A stretch of 64,000 nucleotides of DNA, taken from positions 576,511 through 640,510 of the forward strand of contig CALSSL010000001.1 of NCBI GenBank assembly GCA_943789005.1, given 5' to 3'. Source of the stretch: an uncultured SAR86 cluster bacterium. GTDB taxonomy: Bacteria; Pseudomonadota; Gammaproteobacteria; Magnimaribacterales; D2472. A program made the translations under genes and the position numbers. The notes beneath the pieces were generated by a model that saw nothing but the letters and a program-made list of their open reading frames with translations, had not been told where the DNA came from and did no database searches. How positions within the stretch are numbered: position 1 is the first letter of the stretch; every line of letters starts with the position of its first letter. Below, piece by piece: positions 33,999 through 41,371 of this stretch.

Positions 33999-35372
33999 AT
34001 TCCAAGTTCTTTTATTTTCTTTCGCTAGAGTATTTCTTCCTAGACCTAGTAAAATTGCAGCTTCATTTTTTTTACCATTAGTTTTTTCTAAAGCAGCATT
34101 AATTATAATTTTTTCAATTTTTGGATTAACAATATCAAGTAGGTCGTTTTCAATGGTGGTAGCTACGTTATTAACCCAACTATTAAAACCATCTTCCCAA
34201 GATGAGCTAGGCGCTTCTACCATCTGATTATCCTTAATTTCTTCCGGTAGATCTTCTACCTTAACATTCTGAGTTGGAGTCATTAATGCCAACCAATAGC
34301 ATATATTTTCTAGCTGCCTAACATTGCCTGGCCAATCATATCTTGTTATTACATCCATAACTTCTTTTGATAAGACCCTAAGCTCTTCTCCAAGAGAATC
34401 AGAATGTTTTTTTAAAAAGTACTTAGTTAAGATATCAATATCTTCTTTGCGCTCTCTAAGTGCAGGAACATTAATTTTAATAACATTTAATCTATAGAAT
34501 AAGTCTTCTCTAAAAGATTTTTGTGATACTAAATTATTAAGATTCTGGTGGGTTGCAGCAATTATTCTTACATCAACTTTAATTGGCTTATCTCCTCCAA
34601 CTCTATAAAATTCTTTATTTGATAAAACTCTTAGGAGTCTTGTTTGAGAATCAAGAGGCATATCACCAATCTCATCTAGAAAAAGAGTGCCGCCATTTGC
34701 TTGTTCAAACCTCCCAATTCTTTGATCAACAGCTCCGGTAAAAGCTCCCTTTTCATGACCAAAAAGCTCAGATTCAACTAACTCTTTTGGAATATCAGCC
34801 ATATTGAGGGCAATGAAAGGCATATCATATCTTGGGCTATTCTTATGAAGTGATTTTGCAATAAGCTCTTTACCAGTTCCAGATTCACCTTGGACTAAGA
34901 CAGTTGCTGTTGTGGTTGAAAGCTTGCCAATGGCCCTAAAAACAGTTTGCATCGAAGCAGATTCACCAATGATATCTGTTTTAGCTTTAGCTTTTAAACC
35001 CTTTGTTTTTGGCTTTTCCTCTAAAGCCCTATTAATTATTTGTATAGCATCATCTAAATCAAAAGGTTTTGGGATATATTCAAAAGCACCACCACCGTAT
35101 GAATCAATTGCTGCCTGCATATCTGTGAATGCAGTCATAACTATAACTGGAATATTCTCATGATTATCATTAATGTGTTTTAGTAAATCATATCCAAGCA
35201 TGCCTGGCATTTGCACATCCGTTAGAATGAGATCGGGTAAATCATTTTTAAGTTCATTTACAACATCATCTCCTGAAGAAAAAGTTTGAACACTAAAGCC
35301 TGCCGAGGAAAGACTTTCTTCAAGGATAATTCTTATAGCGCTATCATCGTCAGCAACCCAAACTTTATGCAC
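33990..35372 (-). CDS. ntrC: Nitrogen regulator NtrC (sigma-54 activator), last residues frameshifted
   Basis: Response regulator that activates sigma-54 promoters under nitrogen limitation. The receiver domain has the phosphorylated aspartate in LILTDVQMPG. The AAA+ domain has Walker A GESGTGKE, the sigma-54 contact GAFTGA and Walker B GTLFLDEIGDM. A Fis-type HTH closes it. The annotated end NTLAKENKRTWNLN departs from the family. Removing one A near 34016-34022 restores NTLAKKIKELGI and a stop at 33995. The shift touches the end of the DNA-recognition helix. It overlaps ntrB by 8 bases. Confidence 0.93.
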   Translation of the reverse strand: MHKVWVADDDSAIRIILEESLSSAGFSVQTFSSGDDVVNELKNDLPDLILTDVQMPGMLGYDLLKHINDNHENIPVIVMTAFTDMQAAIDSYGGGAFEYIPKPFDLDDAIQIINRALEEKPKTKGLKAKAKTDIIGESASMQTVFRAIGKLSTTTATVLVQGESGTGKELIAKSLHKNSPRYDMPFIALNMADIPKELVESELFGHEKGAFTGAVDQRIGRFEQANGGTLFLDEIGDMPLDSQTRLLRVLSNKEFYRVGGDKPIKVDVRIIAATHQNLNNLVSQKSFREDLFYRLNVIKINVPALRERKEDIDILTKYFLKKHSDSLGEELRVLSKEVMDVITRYDWPGNVRQLENICYWLALMTPTQNVKVEDLPEEIKDNQMVEAPSSSWEDGFNSWVNNVATTIENDLLDIVNPKIEKIIINAALEKTNGKKNEAAILLGLGRNTLAKENKRTWNLN

Positions 35373-36450
35373 TTTTCATGTCCTCATTTTTTGATTCTAG
35401 ATTTATAGGGATTAATATTGAGAAGGTTGTTCCTTTTGAAGCGCTATTGAAAGAAATAGCGCCACCATGAATTCTGATAATGTCTTGTGAGATAGATAAG
35501 CCCAAGCCAGAGCCATCTTCTTTAGAAGATACCATTGGAAAAAATACTTGTTCTTGAATGTCTTGAGGAATGCCTGGACCGTTGTCGATGATGCTTACTT
35601 CGCACAATGTTGAGTGCATCACTCCATTAATTGGCTGACCATAAGCAACTCTAGATTTAATTATTATTGTTGGTTCTTCTGTTGAAAGAAGCGCTTGTTG
35701 AGCATTTTTAAAAATATTTAAGACAGCTTGTATGAACAAATCTTCGTCACCATAAATCTCAGGAATGCTTGGATCATAGTCACGATTAATTTTAAGATTT
35801 TTATATTCATCTGTTTGCGACAAAGCAAAGACTTTTTCAAGAGCAGAGTGGATGTTAAAAGCTTCAAGTTTTGGTCTTTTAGGGGGTGTAAGTATTTTTG
35901 TTACAATAGAATTTAATCTTTCAGTTTCATTAATAATGATATCTAAAAACTTTTTAGAAAAATCATCATCAGCCTTTGATAACAATATTTGAGCGCTGCC
36001 TTTTATTCCTGAAAGAGGATTCTTCACCTCGTGAGCTAATGTCCTTGCTAAATTCGCTGCAATTTTTTGTGTAGAAAATATTTTTGAAGAGTCAATAATT
36101 TTATTCAAGTTGTCTACACATAAAATTTCAATTATCAAAATATTATCTGTATCAGACCAGCTTGCAGTCAGATCTACAATCCTATGGCTCTCATTGGGTT
36201 TAGCTAGCTTGAAATTTCTTTTTGTTATTGTGTTGCCTGAATTAGCACAATCCTGAAGAAGTTCTAGGAGCTCATTATTTGTCTCAGATGTAAATTGATT
36301 TTTAATATTTGAGTCATCAGAAGAATAAATCCAGCCATTTGAAACCGCTGAGTCATTAAGCCAGAGAATTTTGAACTCATCATCTAAAACAACAATCTCT
36401 GAGGCTATTTGGTTTAATAAAAGATTGTTAAATTTTTCAGAATTAGTCAT
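35365..36450 (-). CDS. glnL: Nitrogen regulation sensor kinase NtrB
   Basis: Partner kinase of NtrC. A PAS domain fills about residues 8-120. The H-box is LAHEVKNPLSGIKGSAQIL, and the ATP-binding N, G1 and G2 boxes are seen in NIFKNAQQAL, IIDNGPGIP and DGSGLGLSIS. I use ATG 36450 (MTNSEKFNN) rather than the TTG at 36474, whose extra residues would be encoded by the hairpin. The ribosome site AAGGAG lies inside that hairpin, 12 bases before the ATG. No PII gene is in the window. Confidence 0.93.
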   Translation of the reverse strand: MTNSEKFNNLLLNQIASEIVVLDDEFKILWLNDSAVSNGWIYSSDDSNIKNQFTSETNNELLELLQDCANSGNTITKRNFKLAKPNESHRIVDLTASWSDTDNILIIEILCVDNLNKIIDSSKIFSTQKIAANLARTLAHEVKNPLSGIKGSAQILLSKADDDFSKKFLDIIINETERLNSIVTKILTPPKRPKLEAFNIHSALEKVFALSQTDEYKNLKINRDYDPSIPEIYGDEDLFIQAVLNIFKNAQQALLSTEEPTIIIKSRVAYGQPINGVMHSTLCEVSIIDNGPGIPQDIQEQVFFPMVSSKEDGSGLGLSISQDIIRIHGGAISFNSASKGTTFSILIPINLESKNEDMKSA

Positions 36451-36457
36451 TAAGAAG

Positions 36458-36483
36458 ATTGGCTCCTTTTGCAAGGAGCCAAT
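36458..36483 (-). terminator. Perfect hairpin between glnII and ntrB (terminator/attenuator)
   Basis: Perfect 11-bp stem ATTGGCTCCTT/AAGGAGCCAAT with a 4-base loop, reading in the direction of glnII-ntrB transcription. The following bases (CTTCTTAATG) are only moderately T-rich, so termination may be partial. Its 3' arm contains AAGGAG, the only ribosome site for ntrB, so the folded mRNA should also hide ntrB from ribosomes. Confidence 0.75.
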
Positions 36484-36496
36484 ATTATCGAGGGTG

Positions 36497-37477
36497 TTAT
36501 TTTGTTAATGTTCCCACTATATGTGCCAGGATTTTATAAGGATCAGCATTAGAAGCAGGTCTTCTATCTTCTAAGTAGCCATTCCAGTTATGCTCTACTG
36601 TATAAACAGGAATTCTAATACTGGCCCCTCTATCACTTACTCCGTATGAGAATTTATCAATACTTTGTGTTTCGTGAAGCCCAGTAAGTCTCATATCATT
36701 ATCAGAACCGTATAAAGATATACCTTCCTGATGAACTTCTCCTAACTTTTCACACATTGATGTAAATAATTCTTCAGTTCCACTAGATCTCATAGCTTCA
36801 TTAGAAAAGTTAGTATGCATACCGGAACCATTCCAATCACCAGTTTTGGGTTTAGGATGAATGTTAACACCTACACCAAATTCTTCTGCAATCTTATATA
36901 GTAGATATCTTGATACCCAAAGGTCATCAGCTGCTTTAATTCCTTTGCCTAGGCATTGATATTCCCATTGACCTAGTGCAACCTCAGCATTTGTACCGGT
37001 TAAGGTAATGCCAAGATCTAAACATGCTTGAAGGTGAGCATCTGAAATTTCTCTTCCAACGACATTCCCAGCACCAACAGCACAATAGTAGGGTCCTTGA
37101 GGTCCAGGCTCACCATTTTCCCATCCCAAAGGATCTCCTGTTTCAGGATCAGTAAAAAAGAATTCTTGCTCAAACCCAAACCACCATTCATCAGTTACGA
37201 CAGCTTCAGCTGCAGCTCTAAAATTAGTTGGATGAACAGAATGATCTGCTGCTTGGACTTGAGTCATTACTAAATCATGCCCATGTGGGTTTGCATATGT
37301 TTGTACAGGTATTAATAAGCAATCTGAACTACTGCCTTCAGCTTGACCTGTGGATGAGCCATCAAAAGACCAATCCGGAGGTGTGTCTGCATCAGTTGCT
37401 TTAACCTTGCTTCGCATTGAAGACTCAGGCTTATTTCCATCAAGCCATATGTATTCATAAGTTTTATATTCTGCCAT
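36497..37477 (-). CDS. glnII: Glutamine synthetase type II
   Basis: ATP-dependent ligation of ammonia to glutamate. The 326-aa protein belongs to the short GSII (eukaryote/rhizobium) class, not the 470-aa GSI class. Signs are WSFDGSSTGQAEG, FGFEQEFFF with active-site glutamates, NAEVALGQWEYQ, NGSGMHTNFS and YLEDRRPASNADPY. It lacks the GSI adenylylation region, so control is probably transcriptional through the sigma-54 promoter and NtrC sites upstream. Ribosome site AGGAG, 6 bases before ATG. It precedes ntrB-ntrC. Confidence 0.95.
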   Translation of the reverse strand: MAEYKTYEYIWLDGNKPESSMRSKVKATDADTPPDWSFDGSSTGQAEGSSSDCLLIPVQTYANPHGHDLVMTQVQAADHSVHPTNFRAAAEAVVTDEWWFGFEQEFFFTDPETGDPLGWENGEPGPQGPYYCAVGAGNVVGREISDAHLQACLDLGITLTGTNAEVALGQWEYQCLGKGIKAADDLWVSRYLLYKIAEEFGVGVNIHPKPKTGDWNGSGMHTNFSNEAMRSSGTEELFTSMCEKLGEVHQEGISLYGSDNDMRLTGLHETQSIDKFSYGVSDRGASIRIPVYTVEHNWNGYLEDRRPASNADPYKILAHIVGTLTK

Positions 37478-37518
37478 TATATCTCCTAATGTAATTTTTA
37501 ATTAGCACTATTAGTAAA

Positions 37519-37533
37519 GCAATTTACATGCCA
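37519..37533 (-). promoter_or_regulatory. Sigma-54 promoter of glnII
   Basis: On the minus strand TGGCATGTAAATTGC, followed by T. This matches the sigma-54 consensus TGGCACG-N4-TTGC with one mismatch and has the obligatory GG-N10-GC spacing. The expected transcription start near 37507 leaves a leader of about 30 bases with the AGGAG ribosome site. The activator NtrC is encoded two genes downstream. Confidence 0.85.
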
Positions 37534-37550
37534 TTTATATTTAGGATAAA

Positions 37551-37619
37551 TGCACCGTATTTGTACATAATATGCGTTATTTTAGTGCGAATCTATAAAA
37601 ATTGCATTAATTTAATGCA
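37551..37619. promoter_or_regulatory. Three NtrC-like enhancer sites upstream of glnII
   Basis: Three 17-base sites resembling the NtrC consensus TGCAC-N7-GTGCA: TGCACCGTATTTGTACA (37551-37567), TGCGTTATTTTAGTGCG (37573-37589) and the perfect palindrome TGCATTAATTTAATGCA (37603-37619). Centres lie about 52, 74 and 104 bases upstream of the predicted start, with spacings of 22 and 30 bases, close to whole helical turns. The farthest site abuts the stop codon of the yqiA-like gene. Confidence 0.7.
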
Positions 37620-37620
37620 A

Positions 37621-38196
37621 TTATGTTATTTTTAGGAAGTCTTTAACTTTATTATGTTTATCTTTTAGTGAGGTATATGAATGATCGCCACCATAGACTA
37701 TATCTAGATGACAAGCTGCAAAATATTCAGTTGTTGCAGCGTAATCTAATACCTCATCGCCAGATTCAAGTAAGATTAAAATATTTTCTGGTTTTTTTAT
37801 TTTTTTATGATGAAGGGACCTAACAAAAGAAATATCATCTTTTGTCAATTCAAATTTATTTTTGGTTGCGTAGTTTTCATTTTCTCCTAAATGAATCTCG
37901 AAATCTTTTAGAGGCGGAATAGCTGGATTAATTAGAACAGCTTCAACGTTATGAATTTGGGAAAAATACAATGCATAGTAACCACCAAGAGAGCTTCCCA
38001 TAAAAACAATGTTAGGACCGTGGTTATTAATTAACTCTTCAACTTGTTGATAAGCTTTTTGAAAATTATCATTTAAATCAGGAATTATGATTTTAGTATT
38101 TTTGGTTGATTCAGATATGAATTTTTTGAAGTCTTGAGCTTTACCCGAATCGCTAGAAGATTTAAATCCATGAAAATAAAGTATTGTTTTAGACAT
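37621..38196 (-). CDS. yqiA: YqiA-like alpha/beta-hydrolase (esterase)
   Basis: A 191-aa alpha/beta-hydrolase of the UPF0227/YqiA family. The start ILYFHGFKSSSDSGK is typical, the nucleophile elbow is GSSLGG, the acid is near LESGDEVLD and the histidine is in GGDHSY. E. coli YqiA is an esterase on short acyl chains; the natural substrate is unknown. It overlaps the yqiB-like gene by 8 bases, a neighbourhood also seen in E. coli. Confidence 0.9.
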   Translation of the reverse strand: MSKTILYFHGFKSSSDSGKAQDFKKFISESTKNTKIIIPDLNDNFQKAYQQVEELINNHGPNIVFMGSSLGGYYALYFSQIHNVEAVLINPAIPPLKDFEIHLGENENYATKNKFELTKDDISFVRSLHHKKIKKPENILILLESGDEVLDYAATTEYFAACHLDIVYGGDHSYTSLKDKHNKVKDFLKIT

Positions 38197-38635
38197 TATC
38201 TAAAATATCTTTGAGTTGCTCTTTATTTGAGATACCAGTAGCAAATATAGTTTCCAACCATTCAGTTAAAAATCTATTTTGTTGTAATTTTTCATCATAA
38301 GACTGTTTTTTAGACCGGTTCATAAAAAAAGGCAAAGCTTTCTCCCCCTGATATGAAATAACCTCAGCAAGCATTGCATCAAGACTAATTTGTATTCTTA
38401 ATACAAACTCATTATGTAAATTTTTATTATCACATTTTTGCTTAGCTTCTATGATTATTGTGTGCTTAGTCTTATCCAGCACCAAAAAATTTATATTTAG
38501 AGAAGATTCATCCGGATTTACAGACTCGAAAGAGCTTTCTTTATCGGAAAAGTTTCTTAATAATTTTTTTAGCCTAATAAAATTAGCCTCACATACTGTT
38601 AAATGATGAGAGGTTATAGGCAGTGTTCTTATCAT
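38189..38635 (-). CDS. yqiB: YqiB family protein (DUF1249)
   Basis: A 148-aa protein of the DUF1249 family. Characteristic parts are VCEANFIRLKKLL near the start and the C-terminal QQNRFLTEWLETIFATG. Function unknown. The yqiB-yqiA pairing with an 8-base overlap is conserved in gammaproteobacteria, where both lie near parE and cpdA; neither of those is in this window. Confidence 0.88.
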   Translation of the reverse strand: MIRTLPITSHHLTVCEANFIRLKKLLRNFSDKESSFESVNPDESSLNINFLVLDKTKHTIIIEAKQKCDNKNLHNEFVLRIQISLDAMLAEVISYQGEKALPFFMNRSKKQSYDEKLQQNRFLTEWLETIFATGISNKEQLKDILDNV

Positions 38636-38637
38636 CT

Positions 38638-39774
38638 CTAAATTCTATATTCTTTTTTTATTGGTGTATATTTTTTACATGCCACCAAATACTGCTCTAT
38701 TGATTTATATTCTTCTATACAAAAAGAATCTATAGCTTTTCTAAAGTCTTCTTTTATAACATAGTGATAGGAATTACAAAGTCTTGGCTCAAACCCTCTT
38801 CTTATTTTATGTTCGCCTTGTACACCTGGATCAAAATATTTAATGTTGTTCTTAATGCAGTAATCAATACCTTGATAATAGCAGCATTCAAAATGAAGAC
38901 TATCAACCATCATGGATGCGCCCCAATGCCTTCCATAAAGAATATCCTTTCCCTGAAAACATAGAGATCCAGCGACTCTCTGCTCATTCAATTCAGCAAA
39001 AAAAATGACTGGTTGCAGGATATCTTTATTTTTGTGTATTAGCTCAAAAAAACTAAAATTAAGATATGGAGCTTGCATTCTTTCCAAGTAGGTACTTTTA
39101 TAGAATTCATAAAAAGTCTTCCAATCGTCCAAGGTGATATTTTGTTTATCCTTTATAGAAAAGCTAATATTATTTTTTAGTATTTTATTTCTTTCTGTTC
39201 TTATATTTTTTCTTTGTCTTGAGGTAAAAATATTGAGGAATTCATCAAAATTAGAATAATTCTTGTTATTCCATACAAATCTGTAGCCACCTCTTTTTAT
39301 AAAATTATTTTTTATTAAATCTTCAGAGACGCTTGCATCAGGAAAAAGTATATGCCATGTTTCTACATTATTTTTTTCCATATATTCTCTTATCGGATCA
39401 ATGAATGAGCTTGCCTCAATATGATTTTTTGAAATAAATTTTCTTGTCTCACAGGGAGTAAATGGAATTGCAGAAAGCAGTTTTGGATAATACTCTCGTC
39501 CAGCTCTTCTAAGAGCATATGACCACTGATGATCAAATACGAACTCTCCATGACTATTATTTTTTAAATACAATGGAAGAAATCCTGATAAATTCGAATC
39601 ATCTTCTAATATTAAATGCATGGGCTGCCAGCCATTACTTTTTATGGCTGAGCCACTTGCCTCTAATGCATTTAAAAATTCATGAGATATCAATGGAGAG
39701 TCGTCATCTTTTAAGATATTTTTAAAATTCTGATTTGAAATCTTATTGACGCTGTTTATAAAAGAATTTTTCAT
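38638..39774 (-). CDS. FemAB/GNAT-like N-acyltransferase family protein (PF04339-like)
   Basis: A 378-aa cytoplasmic protein of the group annotated as peptidogalycan biosynthesis/recognition proteins (PF04339). Visible blocks are WQPMHLILEDDSNLSGFLPLYLKNNSHGEFVFDHQW, a run of basic residues SRQRKNIRTERNK, and the C-terminal HFECCYYQGIDYCIKNNIKYFDPGVQGEHKIRRGF. The fold is predicted to be a double GNAT domain. The substrate is unknown. It is 3 bases upstream of the yqiB-like gene. Confidence 0.82.
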   Translation of the reverse strand: MKNSFINSVNKISNQNFKNILKDDDSPLISHEFLNALEASGSAIKSNGWQPMHLILEDDSNLSGFLPLYLKNNSHGEFVFDHQWSYALRRAGREYYPKLLSAIPFTPCETRKFISKNHIEASSFIDPIREYMEKNNVETWHILFPDASVSEDLIKNNFIKRGGYRFVWNNKNYSNFDEFLNIFTSRQRKNIRTERNKILKNNISFSIKDKQNITLDDWKTFYEFYKSTYLERMQAPYLNFSFFELIHKNKDILQPVIFFAELNEQRVAGSLCFQGKDILYGRHWGASMMVDSLHFECCYYQGIDYCIKNNIKYFDPGVQGEHKIRRGFEPRLCNSYHYVIKEDFRKAIDSFCIEEYKSIEQYLVACKKYTPIKKEYRI

Positions 39775-39785
39775 GATGATAAAAA

Positions 39786-40646
39786 CTAAACTAAAAATAT
39801 TTCTACAATAAACCCCATTGCAGCCGTCATTCCAATCCAGTGATTAAATTTAAAAGCATCTAGATATTGTTTATTATTTAGAAGTTTTTTTTGATAAATG
39901 TAGAGTCCGAGAAGCACTATAAGCATAACCACATATAGTAACGAAAATTCATTTATATAGCCTATGAAGGCTAATGAAGTGTAAAACGCTAAATGAAGAT
40001 AATTTGATATAATTAATGTCTTATCACCCCACAAAATTGGCGTTGAATTTATTCCAATTTTTATGTCATCTTCTATATCTTCAAATGCATAGATCGTATC
40101 AAAGCTAATAATCCACATAACTGTTCCAATGAATAAAGCTATTATTGAGATGGATAAATCAGGAGAGGCCAAACTATAAGAAATAATGGTCCCAGAGCCA
40201 AAAGTTATTCCTAAGAAGAATTGAGGAGCCTTAAGAAATCTCTTGGTCAAAGGATAGACCATAATAAATACCCCTACTATAAGTGATACAAAGACAGTAA
40301 ATGGCGGGACAAATATAAGCAAAATCAAAGACAATGTTGCTAAAACAATAAAATATATCCAAGCTTCAGTTATATTGATTTTACCTGAAGCAAGAGGCCT
40401 GTCTTTTGTTCTAGATACCAACCTATCAAATTTATAGTCATTAATATCATTAATAATGCAGCCTAAAGATCTAACAAGCACTGATCCAATTGCTAGAATT
40501 AAATAATTTTTATATTCCATTAACCCGCTATTAAGACCGCCTAAGAGAAGTCCTAAAAAAGATGGCCAAAACAAAAGGTATATTCCAATTGGTTTATCTA
40601 GTCTTGTTAATTCAATAAATCCTTGAATTTTTTTAATCATTCTCAT
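39786..40646 (-). CDS. ubiA: 4-hydroxybenzoate polyprenyltransferase
   Basis: Integral membrane prenyltransferase attaching the polyprenyl chain to 4-hydroxybenzoate in ubiquinone synthesis. The first aspartate-rich motif is NDINDYKFDRLVSRTKDRPLASG, and the second is DTIYAFEDIEDD. TRLDKPIGIYLLFWP at the start is the UbiA signature. Eight to nine membrane helices in 286 aa. It overlaps ubiC by 14 bases; a start two codons later is also possible. Confidence 0.95.
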   Translation of the reverse strand: MRMIKKIQGFIELTRLDKPIGIYLLFWPSFLGLLLGGLNSGLMEYKNYLILAIGSVLVRSLGCIINDINDYKFDRLVSRTKDRPLASGKINITEAWIYFIVLATLSLILLIFVPPFTVFVSLIVGVFIMVYPLTKRFLKAPQFFLGITFGSGTIISYSLASPDLSISIIALFIGTVMWIISFDTIYAFEDIEDDIKIGINSTPILWGDKTLIISNYLHLAFYTSLAFIGYINEFSLLYVVMLIVLLGLYIYQKKLLNNKQYLDAFKFNHWIGMTAAMGFIVEIFLV

Positions 40647-41130
40647 TCATTAAAAATGTTTCCATGACAGAAAATTTATATCCTTTAACAGAATATTTTG
40701 CTTTCCTGCCCCAATAAATATTTGATTCATTCTTAAAAGAAGCATAAAGAATTAGCTCTCTTAAAAAAATGTCTTTTTCAAACAAAATATCACCCAGTGG
40801 TTTAGTGCCAAGATTTCCTAGTTTATTAAAGCCATTTTCAATTGTTTCTAGTGGTATTATCGTTTGAGCAAAAACCACTGGTGAGTCGTTGCATAATAAT
40901 AGCACTTCTCTCTTTTTTATCTTTTCTGATTCAGCATTTACAAACTTCTTATCATCGTCTGATATTTTTGATAATTCATCCTGAATTAAATGCAGTTTGA
41001 ACTTTCCATGTTTTTTTATTCTTTTTGTAATTGGTCCTTTTTCTGATAGCCAAGATATAATTTTTTTATTAGCTATATTAGCTTTTATTGATTCGAAAGG
41101 GCTCCAAGGTGATATTTGCTTTAGCTTCAT
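40633..41130 (-). CDS. ubiC: Chorismate pyruvate-lyase
   Basis: Produces 4-hydroxybenzoate from chorismate, the first step of ubiquinone ring formation. The ATG at 41130 (MKLKQISPWSPFE) gives 165 aa, the length of E. coli UbiC; the track start at 41166 adds an unsupported N-terminus. Conserved parts are WLSEKGPITKRIKK, REVLLLCNDSPVVFAQTIIP, LGTKPLGDILF and WGRKAKYSV. UbiC makes the substrate of UbiA, encoded next in the same transcript. Confidence 0.92.
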   Translation of the reverse strand: MKLKQISPWSPFESIKANIANKKIISWLSEKGPITKRIKKHGKFKLHLIQDELSKISDDDKKFVNAESEKIKKREVLLLCNDSPVVFAQTIIPLETIENGFNKLGNLGTKPLGDILFEKDIFLRELILYASFKNESNIYWGRKAKYSVKGYKFSVMETFLMNEND

Positions 41131-41200
41131 TAATTGACCTAATAAATCTGATATTATAACGCCCATATTTTTAATCTTTGTAACTTAATTGGATATGAAT

Positions 41201-41371
41201 ATGGAATTAAAAAAATACGAATGCATAGTTTGTGGTCTAATATATGATGAAGCCCTTGGATGGCCAGAAGATGGCATAGAGCCAGGAACAAAATGGGATG
41301 ATGTCCCTGATGATTGGTTATGTCCAGAATGCGGTGTTGGAAAAGAAGATTTTGATATGATTGAAATATAA
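41201..41371 (+). CDS. Rubredoxin
   Basis: Small one-iron electron carrier, about 56 aa. The two iron-binding pairs are [15 protein letters not shown] and [13 protein letters not shown]. Three in-frame starts (TTG 41189, ATG 41195, ATG 41201) are possible; I prefer 41201 because GGA is 7 bases upstream and it gives the usual MxxKKYEC start. It ends in TAATG, overlapping the symporter start by one base. No alkane hydroxylase is in the window, so its partner is unknown. Confidence 0.95.
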   Translation: MELKKYECIVCGLIYDEALGWPEDGIEPGTKWDDVPDDWLCPECGVGKEDFDMIEI

